Below, one piece after another: positions 10,618-18,981 of a DNA stretch of 28,256 bases (position 1 is its first letter; the number at the start of each line of letters is the position of its first letter). The notes below the pieces were generated by a model. It ran no database searches. It worked only from the letters and a program-made list of their open reading frames with translations, and was not told where the DNA came from. The position numbers and the translations under genes are program-made. The stretch comes from Hypsibius dujardini (Eukaryota > Tardigrada > Eutardigrada > Parachela > Hypsibiidae), in assembly GCA_001579985.1 (NCBI GenBank), contig LRSR01013240.1, positions 1-28,256 of the forward strand. Direction: 5' to 3'.

Positions 10618-10918
10618 CTGGTCGATTGTCAACCAGTTTACCCCAAAACGCGCTTTTTTAGTTTAATCGTACAGTAACAGTATGTGAGTAAGGGAATAAC
10701 AAAAGCCGAACTGAACCGAAGCCGAACCGAGAATGAATGTGAACCTTTTTTAGCCGTTTCGTCTCAGCGCAGCAGATGTCGCACATTAGCGACGAAAATG
10801 GAACGATTTCGTATACAGAAAACCATGTCCCTCTGTTCTCTTCCAGTACTTATTAACCGCCACAAAAGAGTGGACAAGTATTTGTGCCGCTCGAGATCAC
10901 GGTGGTCTTTACATACAG

Positions 10919-11205
10919 TCAACGACAAGATTGAGTACACTGAAGGGTCCGGGGAATGGACAAAAGGGACGGGACAGGGGGTGGGTTTCAAACCATCGAA
11001 CAATCAACCACCTTACCACCCCCTGCTCCGCCCCTTTTGCCCATAGCCCGGACCCTCCAGTGTATTCAACCACCTGACCACCCCCTGCTCCGCCCCTTTT
11101 GCCCATACCCCGGACCCTCTAGTGTACTCAACCACCTGACCACCCCCTGTTCCGCCCCTTTTGCCCATACCCTGGACCCTCCATTGTACTCAGTCTTGTC
11201 GTTGA
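10919..11205. mobile_element. Fold-back element with TCAACGACAAG ends and a triplicated right arm
   Basis: The left tip TCAACGACAAGATTGAGTACA is inverted at the right end (TGTACTCAGTCTTGTCGTTGA). Internally, the left arm GGGTCC...GACAAAAGGGACGGG is opposed by three tandem right arms of about 62 bp, each with CCACC(C)CCTG.TCCGCCCCTTTTGCCC and GGACCCTC (about 11006-11190). It is the same family as the copies in otopetrin introns 2 and 3. No transposase is encoded. Confidence 0.7.
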
Positions 11206-11834
11206 TTGTGGCTCATGACGGTGATCCGGATACCCTGTTCTATTCTAAACAGCGATCTCCATTTTACTGATTACCTGACACGGTTCGCACTCACATGCAC
11301 TATACCTCGCTTGTAAAAGAATCATCCTCATTCCAACCCAACAGCTGCATAGGAGTTCCATGCATGCACTATTCAATGCTTTTTCTTCCGGTATATAGTT
11401 AAGAGGATAGATAAGATGGAATACAAACGGGGCACGAGACCCCCTAGACCAGTAAGAGACCTCTACGCGTGCTTGTGACCTAAGACGCCTGTAAAGGTTC
11501 AAGTCTTCGAAATATCCGAGATTGTTCAGCTGGGGTCAGACGGTCAAGGTATACGAACACGAAGACAGATTAGGCTTCTTAGTTATTATACACTCTTGCC
11601 CGTCTGGGTCTTTTAACTCCGAAAAAAACCCCGTCAACTTCAGCGAGTATACGCGTACCAAAATTATAGCATCTTATAGAACTGCGTGTATCGATCGAAA
11701 GTTATATGCCATCAAACGGCCTACATATTGATCCGGACTTTGGTGAGCAGCCTAATGGTAAGCTCGACAGTGACGGTATCATCGAGCCATCGAGTAAACA
11801 GAAAACGCCGACGGAAAATTCCTTTAAACAACAT
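11206..11834. other. Spacer, no gene supported
   Basis: Unique-looking sequence between the fold-back element and the stop codon of the first Cys-tail gene. I found no exon chain with good splice sites on either strand. It presumably includes the 3' UTR of the minus-strand gene; no clear AATAAA is seen on that strand. Confidence 0.4.
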
Positions 11835-12414
11835 CTAACAGCATCTACATCCGAAGTGCCCGCCGCAGGTTCCGCAACTGCACATCTCACCGCAGCGGAC
11901 AAAGGCGCCACCCTCCTGGACCCTAAATAAAACAACAATTGCTACTATCTCACGTTTGTTTTGAGACTGCGCTATTTTTTTATACGGTACTGGACTGTGC
12001 GAGGAAAAGCAAATTAAAATGTAACAGACAGACACACAGGCAGACACACAGACACACAGACACACAGATAGACAGACAAACAGATAGACACACAGACAGA
12101 TAGACAGACAAACAGATAGACAGACACACAGACACACAGACACACAGATAGACACACAGACAGACACACAGACAGACACACAGACAAACAGACAAACACA
12201 CAGACAGATAGACATACACACAGACACACAGACAGACAGACAGACAGACAGACAGATAGACTCGTACTTACGGTAGATTGAGCTTGTCCGGTTGCTGAGT
12301 CAGAAATTGAAGCATACCCGGCTGACAAGAAAACACCGTCAGTTCCGGTCCTGCTTTTAGTACTTCCTCTGTGATCACTTCCCCTTTCAAATGCTCGTCA
12401 AGTTGACTGGACAT
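11835..12414 (-). CDS. Small Cys-tail protein, family copy A (76 aa, 2 exons)
   Basis: Exons on the minus strand: 12414-12272 and 11922-11835. The donor is CTACC|gtaagt; the acceptor is gttttatttag; the join is phase 2. The 48-residue N-terminal part begins MSSQLDEHLK, is acidic, and carries TVFSCQPGMLQFLTQQP. After the intron the tail reads VQEGGAFVRCGEMCSC and ends FGCRCC, with seven Cys in the last 19 residues. There is no signal peptide or membrane helix. The tail could bind metal, form disulfides or be lipidated, but the function is unknown. The call rests on the parallel with copies B and C, which share the intron position and phase, the QQP motif and the QEGG motif. A second acceptor further up (about 12000) keeps the same frame but would insert about 25 residues and break the alignment. 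A plus-strand ORF opposite exon 2 is judged a shadow. Confidence 0.65.
12024..12258. repeat. (CAGA/CACA)n tract, intron of Cys-tail gene A
   Basis: Over 200 bp of CAGA, CACA and TAGA units lie inside the 349-bp intron of the minus-strand gene; in the sense strand this is a pyrimidine-rich TCTG tract. Confidence 0.9.
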
Positions 12415-13540
12415 CCTCAAATGGAAGGATGTGCTAATATCACAGGAACAATCGAATAATCCGCCTGTTGTTTAGACAGACACCCCCACGAGATGAAAGA
12501 ATTTTTGGCGTATCCAAGCGTGCAGACAACTCGTGCATGCAATATCGAATTCCGGATAGGCCAAAAAAAAACCAGAATTATCAGAATAATAATCACCCTC
12601 GCATTATAATAGCACGCTTTCAGAGTGAGTAATCACCATGCCTCTCACAACTTCTCGTGTGGTGACGCAAGTCCACTTTTGCACGCCGCTCTGCATGTAC
12701 GTTGTTTCGATCTAATTGTTTTGCAGTGGCCAAGCAGGTAAGCTTGTTTACAAACGCAACGGTAAGGTAAGGCGAGACGGAGGTCCGTACGAGAGAAAGA
12801 GAGAAAGAGTACAGCCAGGTTGTGTGTGCCTGTCTGTGTCTCTATGTCTGTCTGTCTGTCTGACTGTCTGTGTGCCTGTGTGTCTGTCTGTCTGTGTGCT
12901 TGTGTGTGCCTGTGAGTGTGTGTGAGTGTGTGGTCTTTCGGTGACAACGAACACTGACGCGGTTCCGCCCGCCGAATTAAACGACAGCCAACCGGTTTTT
13001 CCTACGGTACGGTGCGTCCGCGTAACACTCTGGTGGTGTTTTCCGGCAGCGTCAGCAGATTTGTGTTGTTTATGTGTGTGTCGGTCCAAGAGCTTCTGCG
13101 GCGAACTTTCCGCGTAACAACAGCAACACCGTAGCCCAAGTCATCAGGGTGGGAGGGGCTCTCAACACCAAGCACAACTCACGTCAACTCACGTCGACTC
13201 ACGTCAGGCCGTCAGCGGCGCCACCGAAAAATCCCACCAAGACCCTAAAGTCGCTTGACCAGGATGAACTGCACTTTCATGCCTATATTTGTAGAATTCG
13301 GAAAGGGCGAAAAAACAAATTGGGGTGGAACTTCACGCCCGTCAAGTTTAATCGAAGCTTCGAAAATAATTAAAAAACAAGCGCGACAAAAAAAAAACAG
13401 GTTTCCTGGAATAATTAATGTGCTACCCTTGTTTACTGCACTTTCCCCGAGAAAGGGTTCGATTCGGTTCAAATAACTTTTGTGGCGGTAAATAACCACA
13501 GCACAGAGACCAAAGAAAAAAAATGTACCTATTTATATAT
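12415..13540. other. Spacer between Cys-tail genes A and B, with TG/CTGT repeat
   Basis: The upstream region of gene A. About 12780-12935 is a GAGAAA run followed by CTGT/TGTG repeats. Several short ORFs cross the region, but none has a believable exon chain or composition. Confidence 0.45.
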
Positions 13541-13545
13541 TTATA

Positions 13546-13551
13546 TTTATT
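13546..13551 (-). promoter_or_regulatory. Polyadenylation signal of Cys-tail gene B
   Basis: The minus strand reads AATAAA here, in an AT-rich ATAAATAAATATAAAT stretch about 90 bases past the stop at 13641. This supports the gene B structure. Confidence 0.55.
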
Positions 13552-13640
13552 TATTTATATAATATAATAGGTGATCGGAGGTGAATTACAAAAAATCGCC
13601 ATAAATGGATGTTTCCTGCGTAAGCTGGTCCATCCTGACG

Positions 13641-14067
13641 TTAACAACATCCAAACGAGCAATTCGCCGGACAACCTGTGAGACGGTTGAAAAGTCAGTC
13701 GACCATTTCCAGAAATTCAGTGCGTAATAACGTTTTCTTAATAAACTTCTTTCTTACAAGGACAGTTTTCACCGATGCTGAAACCGCAGCCTCCTTCCTG
13801 CGGCCTAAAATGAAATGTCGCCTCGTTAATACGATATTTCAATATTAATACGATAAACGAGTTATGTTACTCGATTGTGACGTGGGTGTTATAGTGAGAT
13901 ATATATGAAATATTTAGGTTATGAACAACTCACAGCTGGTTTCCCGGCTGCTGCGTGTAGATGGGCGCGAGTCCAGGCTGAGTGGCGGACGACGCGAAGG
14001 ACCCGACAGCGCCCTCGTCGTCCATGGCGGAGGGCATTTCCGTTCGGTGCTGTTGAGGAGCCGACAT
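13641..14067 (-). CDS. Small Cys-tail protein, family copy B (71 aa, 3 exons)
   Basis: Minus-strand exons: 14067-13934, 13804-13758 and 13675-13641, with donors gtgagt and gtaaga and acceptors cattttag and gtctcacag. The phases (2, then 1) close exactly. The protein begins MSAPQQHRTEMPSAMDDEG, carries ATQPGLAPIYTQQPGNQL, then PQEGGCGFSIGENC and CCPANCSFGCC at the end. Residues 1-45 are polar, and the last 21 residues hold seven Cys plus one earlier. There is no signal peptide or hydrophobic helix. Intron 1 is in the same place and phase as the single introns of copies A and C; intron 2, inside the Cys tail, is private to this copy. Function and family name are unknown to me. A downstream AATAAA and matching paralogues make a real gene likely. 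Confidence 0.75.
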
Positions 14068-14445
14068 TTTTGTTTTGGTGGTGTGGGTGCTGTATTCGAC
14101 GATCAAGGTGCAAGAGAACGGAGTAGCACGTTTTTTTTCAGATGGAATGCAAAATGCAAGACGAAAAATGACAGAAAGTGCGGTAATAACAGTAAAACGA
14201 TGAGGGAGAGAGAGAGAGGTAGGGTATTAAGTAGGATTAGCAAAGCGTTGCATTAACAGTGGAAAAACCGATGACGGACCAGAAAATTCAATCGATTGAA
14301 AACGGGGGGGGGGGAACACCGGTGTGCCGCAGGTGACGCAGACCACACCTTCTCGTACCTTCGCTCAAAAACGGTAGCGTCGCGTTGAGCGTGTTGCTGA
14401 TTCACAAAGTATGCTTCTGTGATCGGTCATACGGTCTAGCTTATA

Positions 14446-14885
14446 CTAGGTACCATAGGTACAGGCACTTGGTACGCTGTAGTAACGGTAGTACTACCGT
14501 TACCACTATCTGTACCTTTGGTACGTACCAAAGGTACAGACACATGGTACGCTGTGGTAACGGTAGTACCAAAGGTACAGGCACTTGGTACGCTGTGGTA
14601 ACGGAAATACCGTAGGTACAGGCACTTGGTACGCTGTGGTACCATAGGTACAGGCACTTGGTACCTGTGGTACCGTAGGTACAGGCACTTGGTACGCTTT
14701 GGTACCGTAGGTACAGGCACTTGGTACGCTGTGGTACCGTAGGTACAGGCACTTAGTACGCTGTGGTACCATAGGTACAGGCACTTGGTACGCTGTGGTA
14801 CCATAGGTACAGGCACTTGGTACGCTCTAGTAACGGTAGTACCATAGGTAGAGGCAATTGGTACGCTGGGGTAACGGTAGTACCG
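14446..14885. repeat. GGTACC-rich palindromic minisatellite
   Basis: About a dozen units of 30-48 bp built from GGTACC(A/G)TAGGTACAGGCA and CTTGGTACGCTGTGGTA. The dense GTAC/GGTACC words make each unit self-complementary. It lies between Cys-tail genes B and C. The Thr/Val/Pro/Tyr-repeat ORFs across it are artefacts. Confidence 0.85.
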
Positions 14886-15416
14886 AAGACCCACGTTCAC
14901 ACTTTCAGTCTGATAATAAGACTTGGAATGATTCACATGGGTTAATCACACAAAAGACTGAGGGATTCCACTGACTAATAGGATTACTGATGTACAAGAA
15001 AGATGCTGCATCCCAATGCCACATGACTCAGCATACCTTGAGGAATAATGGAAGGTGAATAAGTTCTCGAGTGATTGAGTGGGAATGCTTTGTCCTTACG
15101 CCATTACCTGGGTACTAAATGTGCAGGGGCTTAGAGGAATTTTCTTTACGTCTCTTTGAAGATGGATAGTTATGTCGCAAGAATAAAAATGAAATATAAT
15201 GACCGAGTGTTGAGGACTTGAGGTACAACGAACGTTTTAGGCACACCCTAGACAGATTCAGAAATGAAGCCCACAGATTAGATAAAAAGTATGAACAATG
15301 TTTGTGCAGGTGAATATGTACAAAATCAATGTGAGCTAATTAAGATAGTAGCAATACTGTCAGGTAGTCGTCCATTCCGAAGGCCGTTTTGATACGAGAC
15401 AATTCCTCGTTGAGAA
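14886..15416. other. Spacer downstream of Cys-tail gene C, no gene seen
   Basis: Non-repetitive sequence with no supported exons on either strand. It would contain the 3' UTR of the minus-strand gene ending at 15417, although I see no canonical AATAAA on that strand. Confidence 0.35.
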
Positions 15417-16145
15417 TCAGCAACATCCAACGTCAGTTCCGGCTGGACAATACGCGCATCCCTGCTCGTCAGTCGATAACGCTCCTCCCTCTTGAGGCCT
15501 AGGCACAATGACATTAAATATCTTAGTCACAATGCCAATGAATATCCATTTAGACATTCAGACATTCAGACATTCAGACAATCGAATGTCTGATCGACAG
15601 GTTCAGAATAGACATTCAGACATCCAGACATTCAGACAATCGAATGTCTAATCAACAGGTTCAGAATAGACATTCAGACATTCAAACATTCAGACATTCA
15701 GACATTCAGACAATCGAATGTCTGATCAACAGGTTCAGAATAGACATTCAGACATTCAGACATCCAGACATTCAGACATTCAGACATCCAGACATTCAGA
15801 CATTCAGACATCCAGACATTCAGACATTCAGACAATCGAATGTCTGATCAACAGGTTCAGAATAGACATTCAGACATCCAGACATTCAGACAATCGAATG
15901 TCTGATCAACAGGTTCAGAATAGACATTCAGACATTCAAACATTCAGACATTCAGACATTCAGACAATCGGATGTCTGATCAACAGGTTCAAAATACTGA
16001 GTGCTTACGGAAAATCTCCAGGTTGCTGTCTGAAGATCACTGCACCACCTGGTTGGACGGACTGGAAGGACGCCACTGCGTATGAGAGATTATACGGGAT
16101 GGTTTCCGAATATGCTCGCGGAATTTCTCCTTCGATCGCCGACAT
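15417..16145 (-). CDS. Small Cys-tail protein, family copy C (72 aa, 2 exons)
   Basis: Minus-strand exons: 16145-16009 and 15498-15417, with donor CC|gtaagc, acceptor gtgcctag and a phase-2 join. The protein begins MSAIEGEIPRAYSETIPYN, carries QSVQPGGAVIFRQQPGDF, then PPQEGGALSTDEQGC and CPAGTDVGCC at the end. Its tail aligns without gaps to copy B over 26 residues (P-Q-E-G-G, C14, C17-P-A and G-C-C identical; 12 of 26) but has only four Cys. No signal peptide or membrane segment. The 510-bp intron is filled with an ACATTCAG-type repeat. Function unknown. Each exon is too short for simple ORF calling, so such genes are easily missed. Confidence 0.75.
15548..15990. repeat. ACATTCAG higher-order repeat, intron of Cys-tail gene C
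   Basis: Runs of ACATTCAG/ACATCCAG are punctuated about six times by a unit containing CAATCGAATGTCTGATCAAC and AGGTTCAGAATAG. The junctions carry exact 10-bp inverted arms (TCAGACATTC and GAATGTCTGA), so each unit can form a hairpin. Confidence 0.85.
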
Positions 16146-16680
16146 GACGCCGAAACTCTTCTCGTAGGCAGCTGATGTCTTATATTACAGTAATACCTTT
16201 CAGAAACTACCAAATTGTATTAGACGTGCTACAATAATGTAATTTCGTGGGGGGATCTGATGTCTCTTGTCTGACCTGAAAAAAGGGAATGAAAATGATC
16301 GACACTGCGAGTGTGAACTTGTTCACGGTCTATTCTTATCAAAAACAAGCAGCAGTTTCCCAAATGAAAAGTGCAGCGTACGGACCTGCTGTTATAAACG
16401 GGTTTGTGAGGTTGAATCGAAAATAGATAAACAACAGCGTACCGGTACTTGACTGCAAAGGGGTAAGCAACCGTAAATAACTTCCTCCAGACCACTCACT
16501 ACTGCAATTGTACATACTAATAGCAAATGCCTTGGGTTTTGAGGGTGCCAAGCTGGCGCCACCTGTTGAATTTTTTTACCGCCACATACGATTATAGTTG
16601 CAAATAATCAGTCATTTTTCTGTCTGATTCCCGCTGTTACTATATTTCTTTGAGCTGGGTACACTCAGTTATCTATTTCG
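16146..16680. other. Upstream region of Cys-tail gene C, no further gene
   Basis: No supported exon. The short ORFs on both strands lack splice partners and recognisable composition. The minus-strand promoter of gene C should lie at its left end. Confidence 0.35.
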
Positions 16681-16684
16681 GTTG

Positions 16685-17047
16685 CAAAGCGGCTAGGAAA
16701 TAGGCCATAAAAAGGGGTGGCTAGAAATAAGCCATGGAAAGGGGTGGCTAGAAATAAGCCATGAAAAGGGATGGCTAGAGATAGGCCATGGAAAGGGGTG
16801 GATAGGGATAAGCCATGGGAAGGGGTGGCTAGAGATAGGCCATGGAAAGGGGTGGATAGGGATAGGCCATGAAAAGGAGTGGATAGGGATAGGCCATGGA
16901 AAGGGGTGGCTAAGAATAAACCATGGAAAGGGGTGGCTAGAGATAGACCATGGAAAGGGGTGGATAGGGATAAGCCATGGAAAGGGGTGGCTAGAGATAG
17001 ACCATGGAAAGGGTTGGCTAAGTATAAACCATGGAAAGGGGTGAATT
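16685..17047. repeat. 27-bp CCATGGAAAGGGGTGG minisatellite
   Basis: About 13 units of 27 bp (CCATGGAAAGGGGTGG plus CTAGAGATAGG variants). Because 27 is a multiple of three, both strands stay open (PWKGVARDR on plus, TPFHGLSLA on minus). This looks like protein repeats but is not supported as a gene. Confidence 0.9.
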
Positions 17048-17607
17048 GGGATAGGAGAGTGAAAAAGACAAGTAGCATTCAGGCAAGTATTCCTTCGCGC
17101 AGGACGCTTGGCTCCAGTCTATACAGTCCAAGCTACTTTTAAAAGTTAAAAAAGTTAAAAAAGCTTCTGGTTCCAGAGGTAGGTGGTTCCATATCCGGTT
17201 TACGAGGTAGGCGAAAGATCGATGGGAGACGGCCAAGGGTGTTCCATTCTCGTCGAGAGTCCGGTAGTGCAATTGAACTGCTTTGGGGTATTACCTGCAA
17301 CAGCAGAAGCGATTGGAAGCAAGATGGCACAAAAATGAGGTCGGGGGGGGGGGGTCTTCTTCCCGCGGGTTGGAAAAATGACTAATTGTTTGAATCGAAA
17401 CTCAATGAAAAAATCAATCAGAAATTGGGCATACCCACAACTGACTAAACCGTTTTTGCAGTCAACTCCAAGGGAATTAAAGTCACCCACGAGAACGAGG
17501 CGGTTGATGATCTGCCGGGGAAAAGGTCCGAAAGAAGTCGAAGAGAATGGAAAAGGAATCTCAGTTGGATGATGGTGGATCTTAAAAGACGCATGCATGA
17601 CAGACAC
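17048..17607 (-). pseudogene. Broken, internally deleted non-LTR retrotransposon fragment
   Basis: The minus strand carries NRLVLVGDFNSLG...FLIDFFIEF...QLVIFPTRG, the signature of an APE-type endonuclease (GDFN and PTR motifs). After a frameshift at a C11 run (G11 on plus, about 17344) it continues DLIFVPSC, the usual following motif. After another shift it reads FAYLVNRIWNHLPLE...FKSSLD, which resembles the extreme C-terminus of the same ORF2. The reverse transcriptase that should lie between is missing. It is therefore a decayed internal-deletion copy, not functional. The clade cannot be set from this. Confidence 0.65.
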
Positions 17608-17647
17608 AATCCAATTCTGTTCTTTTGGGCGTTAGCCTTTACACTAA

Positions 17648-17925
17648 AACATTCAGACATTCAGACATTCAGACATTCAGGCATTCAGACATTCAGACAT
17701 TCAGGCATTCAGACATTCAGGCATTCAGACATTCAAACATTCAGGCATTCAGACATTCAGACATTCAGGCATTCAGGCATTCAGACATTCAGGCATTCAG
17801 ACGTTCAGACATCCAGGCATTCAGACATTCAGACATTCAGGCATTCAGACGTTCAAACATTCAGGCATTCAGACATTCAGACATTCAGGCACTCAGACAT
17901 TCAGACATTCAGGCATTCAGACATT
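17648..17925. repeat. ACATTCAG/GCATTCAG tandem repeat
   Basis: About 280 bp of the same octamer seen in the intron of Cys-tail gene C, here with frequent GCATTCAG variants and without the higher-order unit. It sits upstream (minus sense) of the retrotransposon fragment. Confidence 0.9.
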
Positions 17926-18856
17926 AGTTATGAACTGACCAGACCTAAAGAAAGCCATGACGTGTACCGGTAAAGCTTGATTACAGAGCTACGTGAGAGG
18001 ACTTAACAGAAAGTGAACAGAACAATTAACAAAATTAAGACTTAACAGTCAAAAGAAACCCTTTTTTGGGAAACAAGATTCCGAAAGCGTCGCGTTCCTT
18101 AGTCGTCGACCTCCGAATGCAAAATCGTTATGCAACAAACGTAATAACAGCGCCGAGGACAGTTATCCATATAAGTGATATTTTTGTCTGTGCAATTGAT
18201 CATTACTCGCGACGACTCACCGCGTTTCGCGAAACACCCGCACGATAAATCATTCCAACAGGTATTAAAAATGTTTCACGTCAATCAATAACTTTTCGTT
18301 GTGGACACCTGCATGCGAACTGCCATAAAGGACTGTTTCTCTTGCCGCGTCAAAAACCCCGCGCATCTGCGCACCTGCACACCTGCACACCCGAGCACCT
18401 GCACACCTGCACTCCTGCACACCTACACACCCGCGCACCTGCACCCCCGCACATCTGCGCACTCGCGCACCCGCGCACCTGTGCACCTGCGCATTTGCGC
18501 ACCTGCGCACCTGTGCACCTGTGCACCTGCGCATTTGCTGTGTGACTGTGCCCAATGAAGACCGGAAAACAACACCGCGCTCTCCGCTTCCGCAAAAAGC
18601 CGCCAATTTCCACGTGGAGTTCCTGTTCGGTTCGCCGCGGGCTCTCTCCGAGGAACCACTGAATCACGCACACCTGGTGCGCTGAGAGAGAGAGAGAGGA
18701 CGATTGTGTAGTCGACCTTGCAACTGAGAAGAGTGTCTACACCTTTTTCGCGGCTTTATGGGGGCTGACTCAAATCGGAATCCCTTCAACTTTCGCCGTA
18801 TCTCGTGCTTGATAAATACTTTACGCATCACCTGAAGAATTCGACGTCGAATTATT
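17926..18856. other. Spacer with GCACCTGCACAC minisatellite
   Basis: No gene supported. About 18358-18535 is a tandem array of CACCTGC/GCACCCG units (11-12 bp). The Ala/His/Thr- and Cys/Gly-rich ORFs crossing it on both strands are repeat artefacts. A GA run follows at about 18686-18700. Confidence 0.6.
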
Positions 18857-18863
18857 TATAAAA
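18857..18863 (+). promoter_or_regulatory. TATA box of the secreted Gly/Ser-rich protein gene
   Basis: TATAAAA lies 119 bases before the start codon at 18982, in an otherwise mixed-composition region. That spacing would leave a 5' UTR of about 90 bases. Confidence 0.45.
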
Positions 18864-18981
18864 TAAACCGTCTTTTTTCTAAAGCGAAGGAGAAGGCAGT
18901 TTTTTAATCCCCTGCATCGAATTGGAATACGATCCAAGGTGCTCCGGAGTTTTCGCTTATCGAGACACACTGAGACAAAAC

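Noticed and set aside
11706-11930. Plus-strand 74-codon ORF (MPSNGLHIDPDFG...) with AATAAA overlapping its stop
   Set aside because: It lies opposite exon 2 of Cys-tail gene A. The AATAAA is the reverse of that gene's TTTATTTAG acceptor, and the minus-strand reading aligns with two paralogues.
12645-13089. Minus-strand TQPGCTLSLFL segment resembling the family QPG motif
   Set aside because: Preceded by a CACA repeat translation and not followed by a QEGG exon; taken as a chance match.
13074-13373. 99-codon plus-strand ORF between Cys-tail genes A and B
   Set aside because: Starts on a GTG or uncertain codon, biased composition, no splice or promoter evidence.
14436-14936. Minus-strand ORFs with VPVPTVPQRTKCLY-like repeats
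   Set aside because: Arise from the GGTACC minisatellite in all frames.
15548-15990. Regularly spaced repeats that could suggest a CRISPR array
   Set aside because: The units are contiguous simple octamers with no unique spacers, inside an intron of a eukaryotic gene.
16685-17078. 137-codon minus-strand ORF of TPFHGLSLA repeats
   Set aside because: Product of a 27-bp minisatellite; no splice context, and the opposite strand is equally open.
18265-18673. Cys/Gly/Ala-rich ORFs resembling a metallothionein or collagen
   Set aside because: Translations of a GCACCTGCACAC minisatellite; all frames on both strands give similar repeats.
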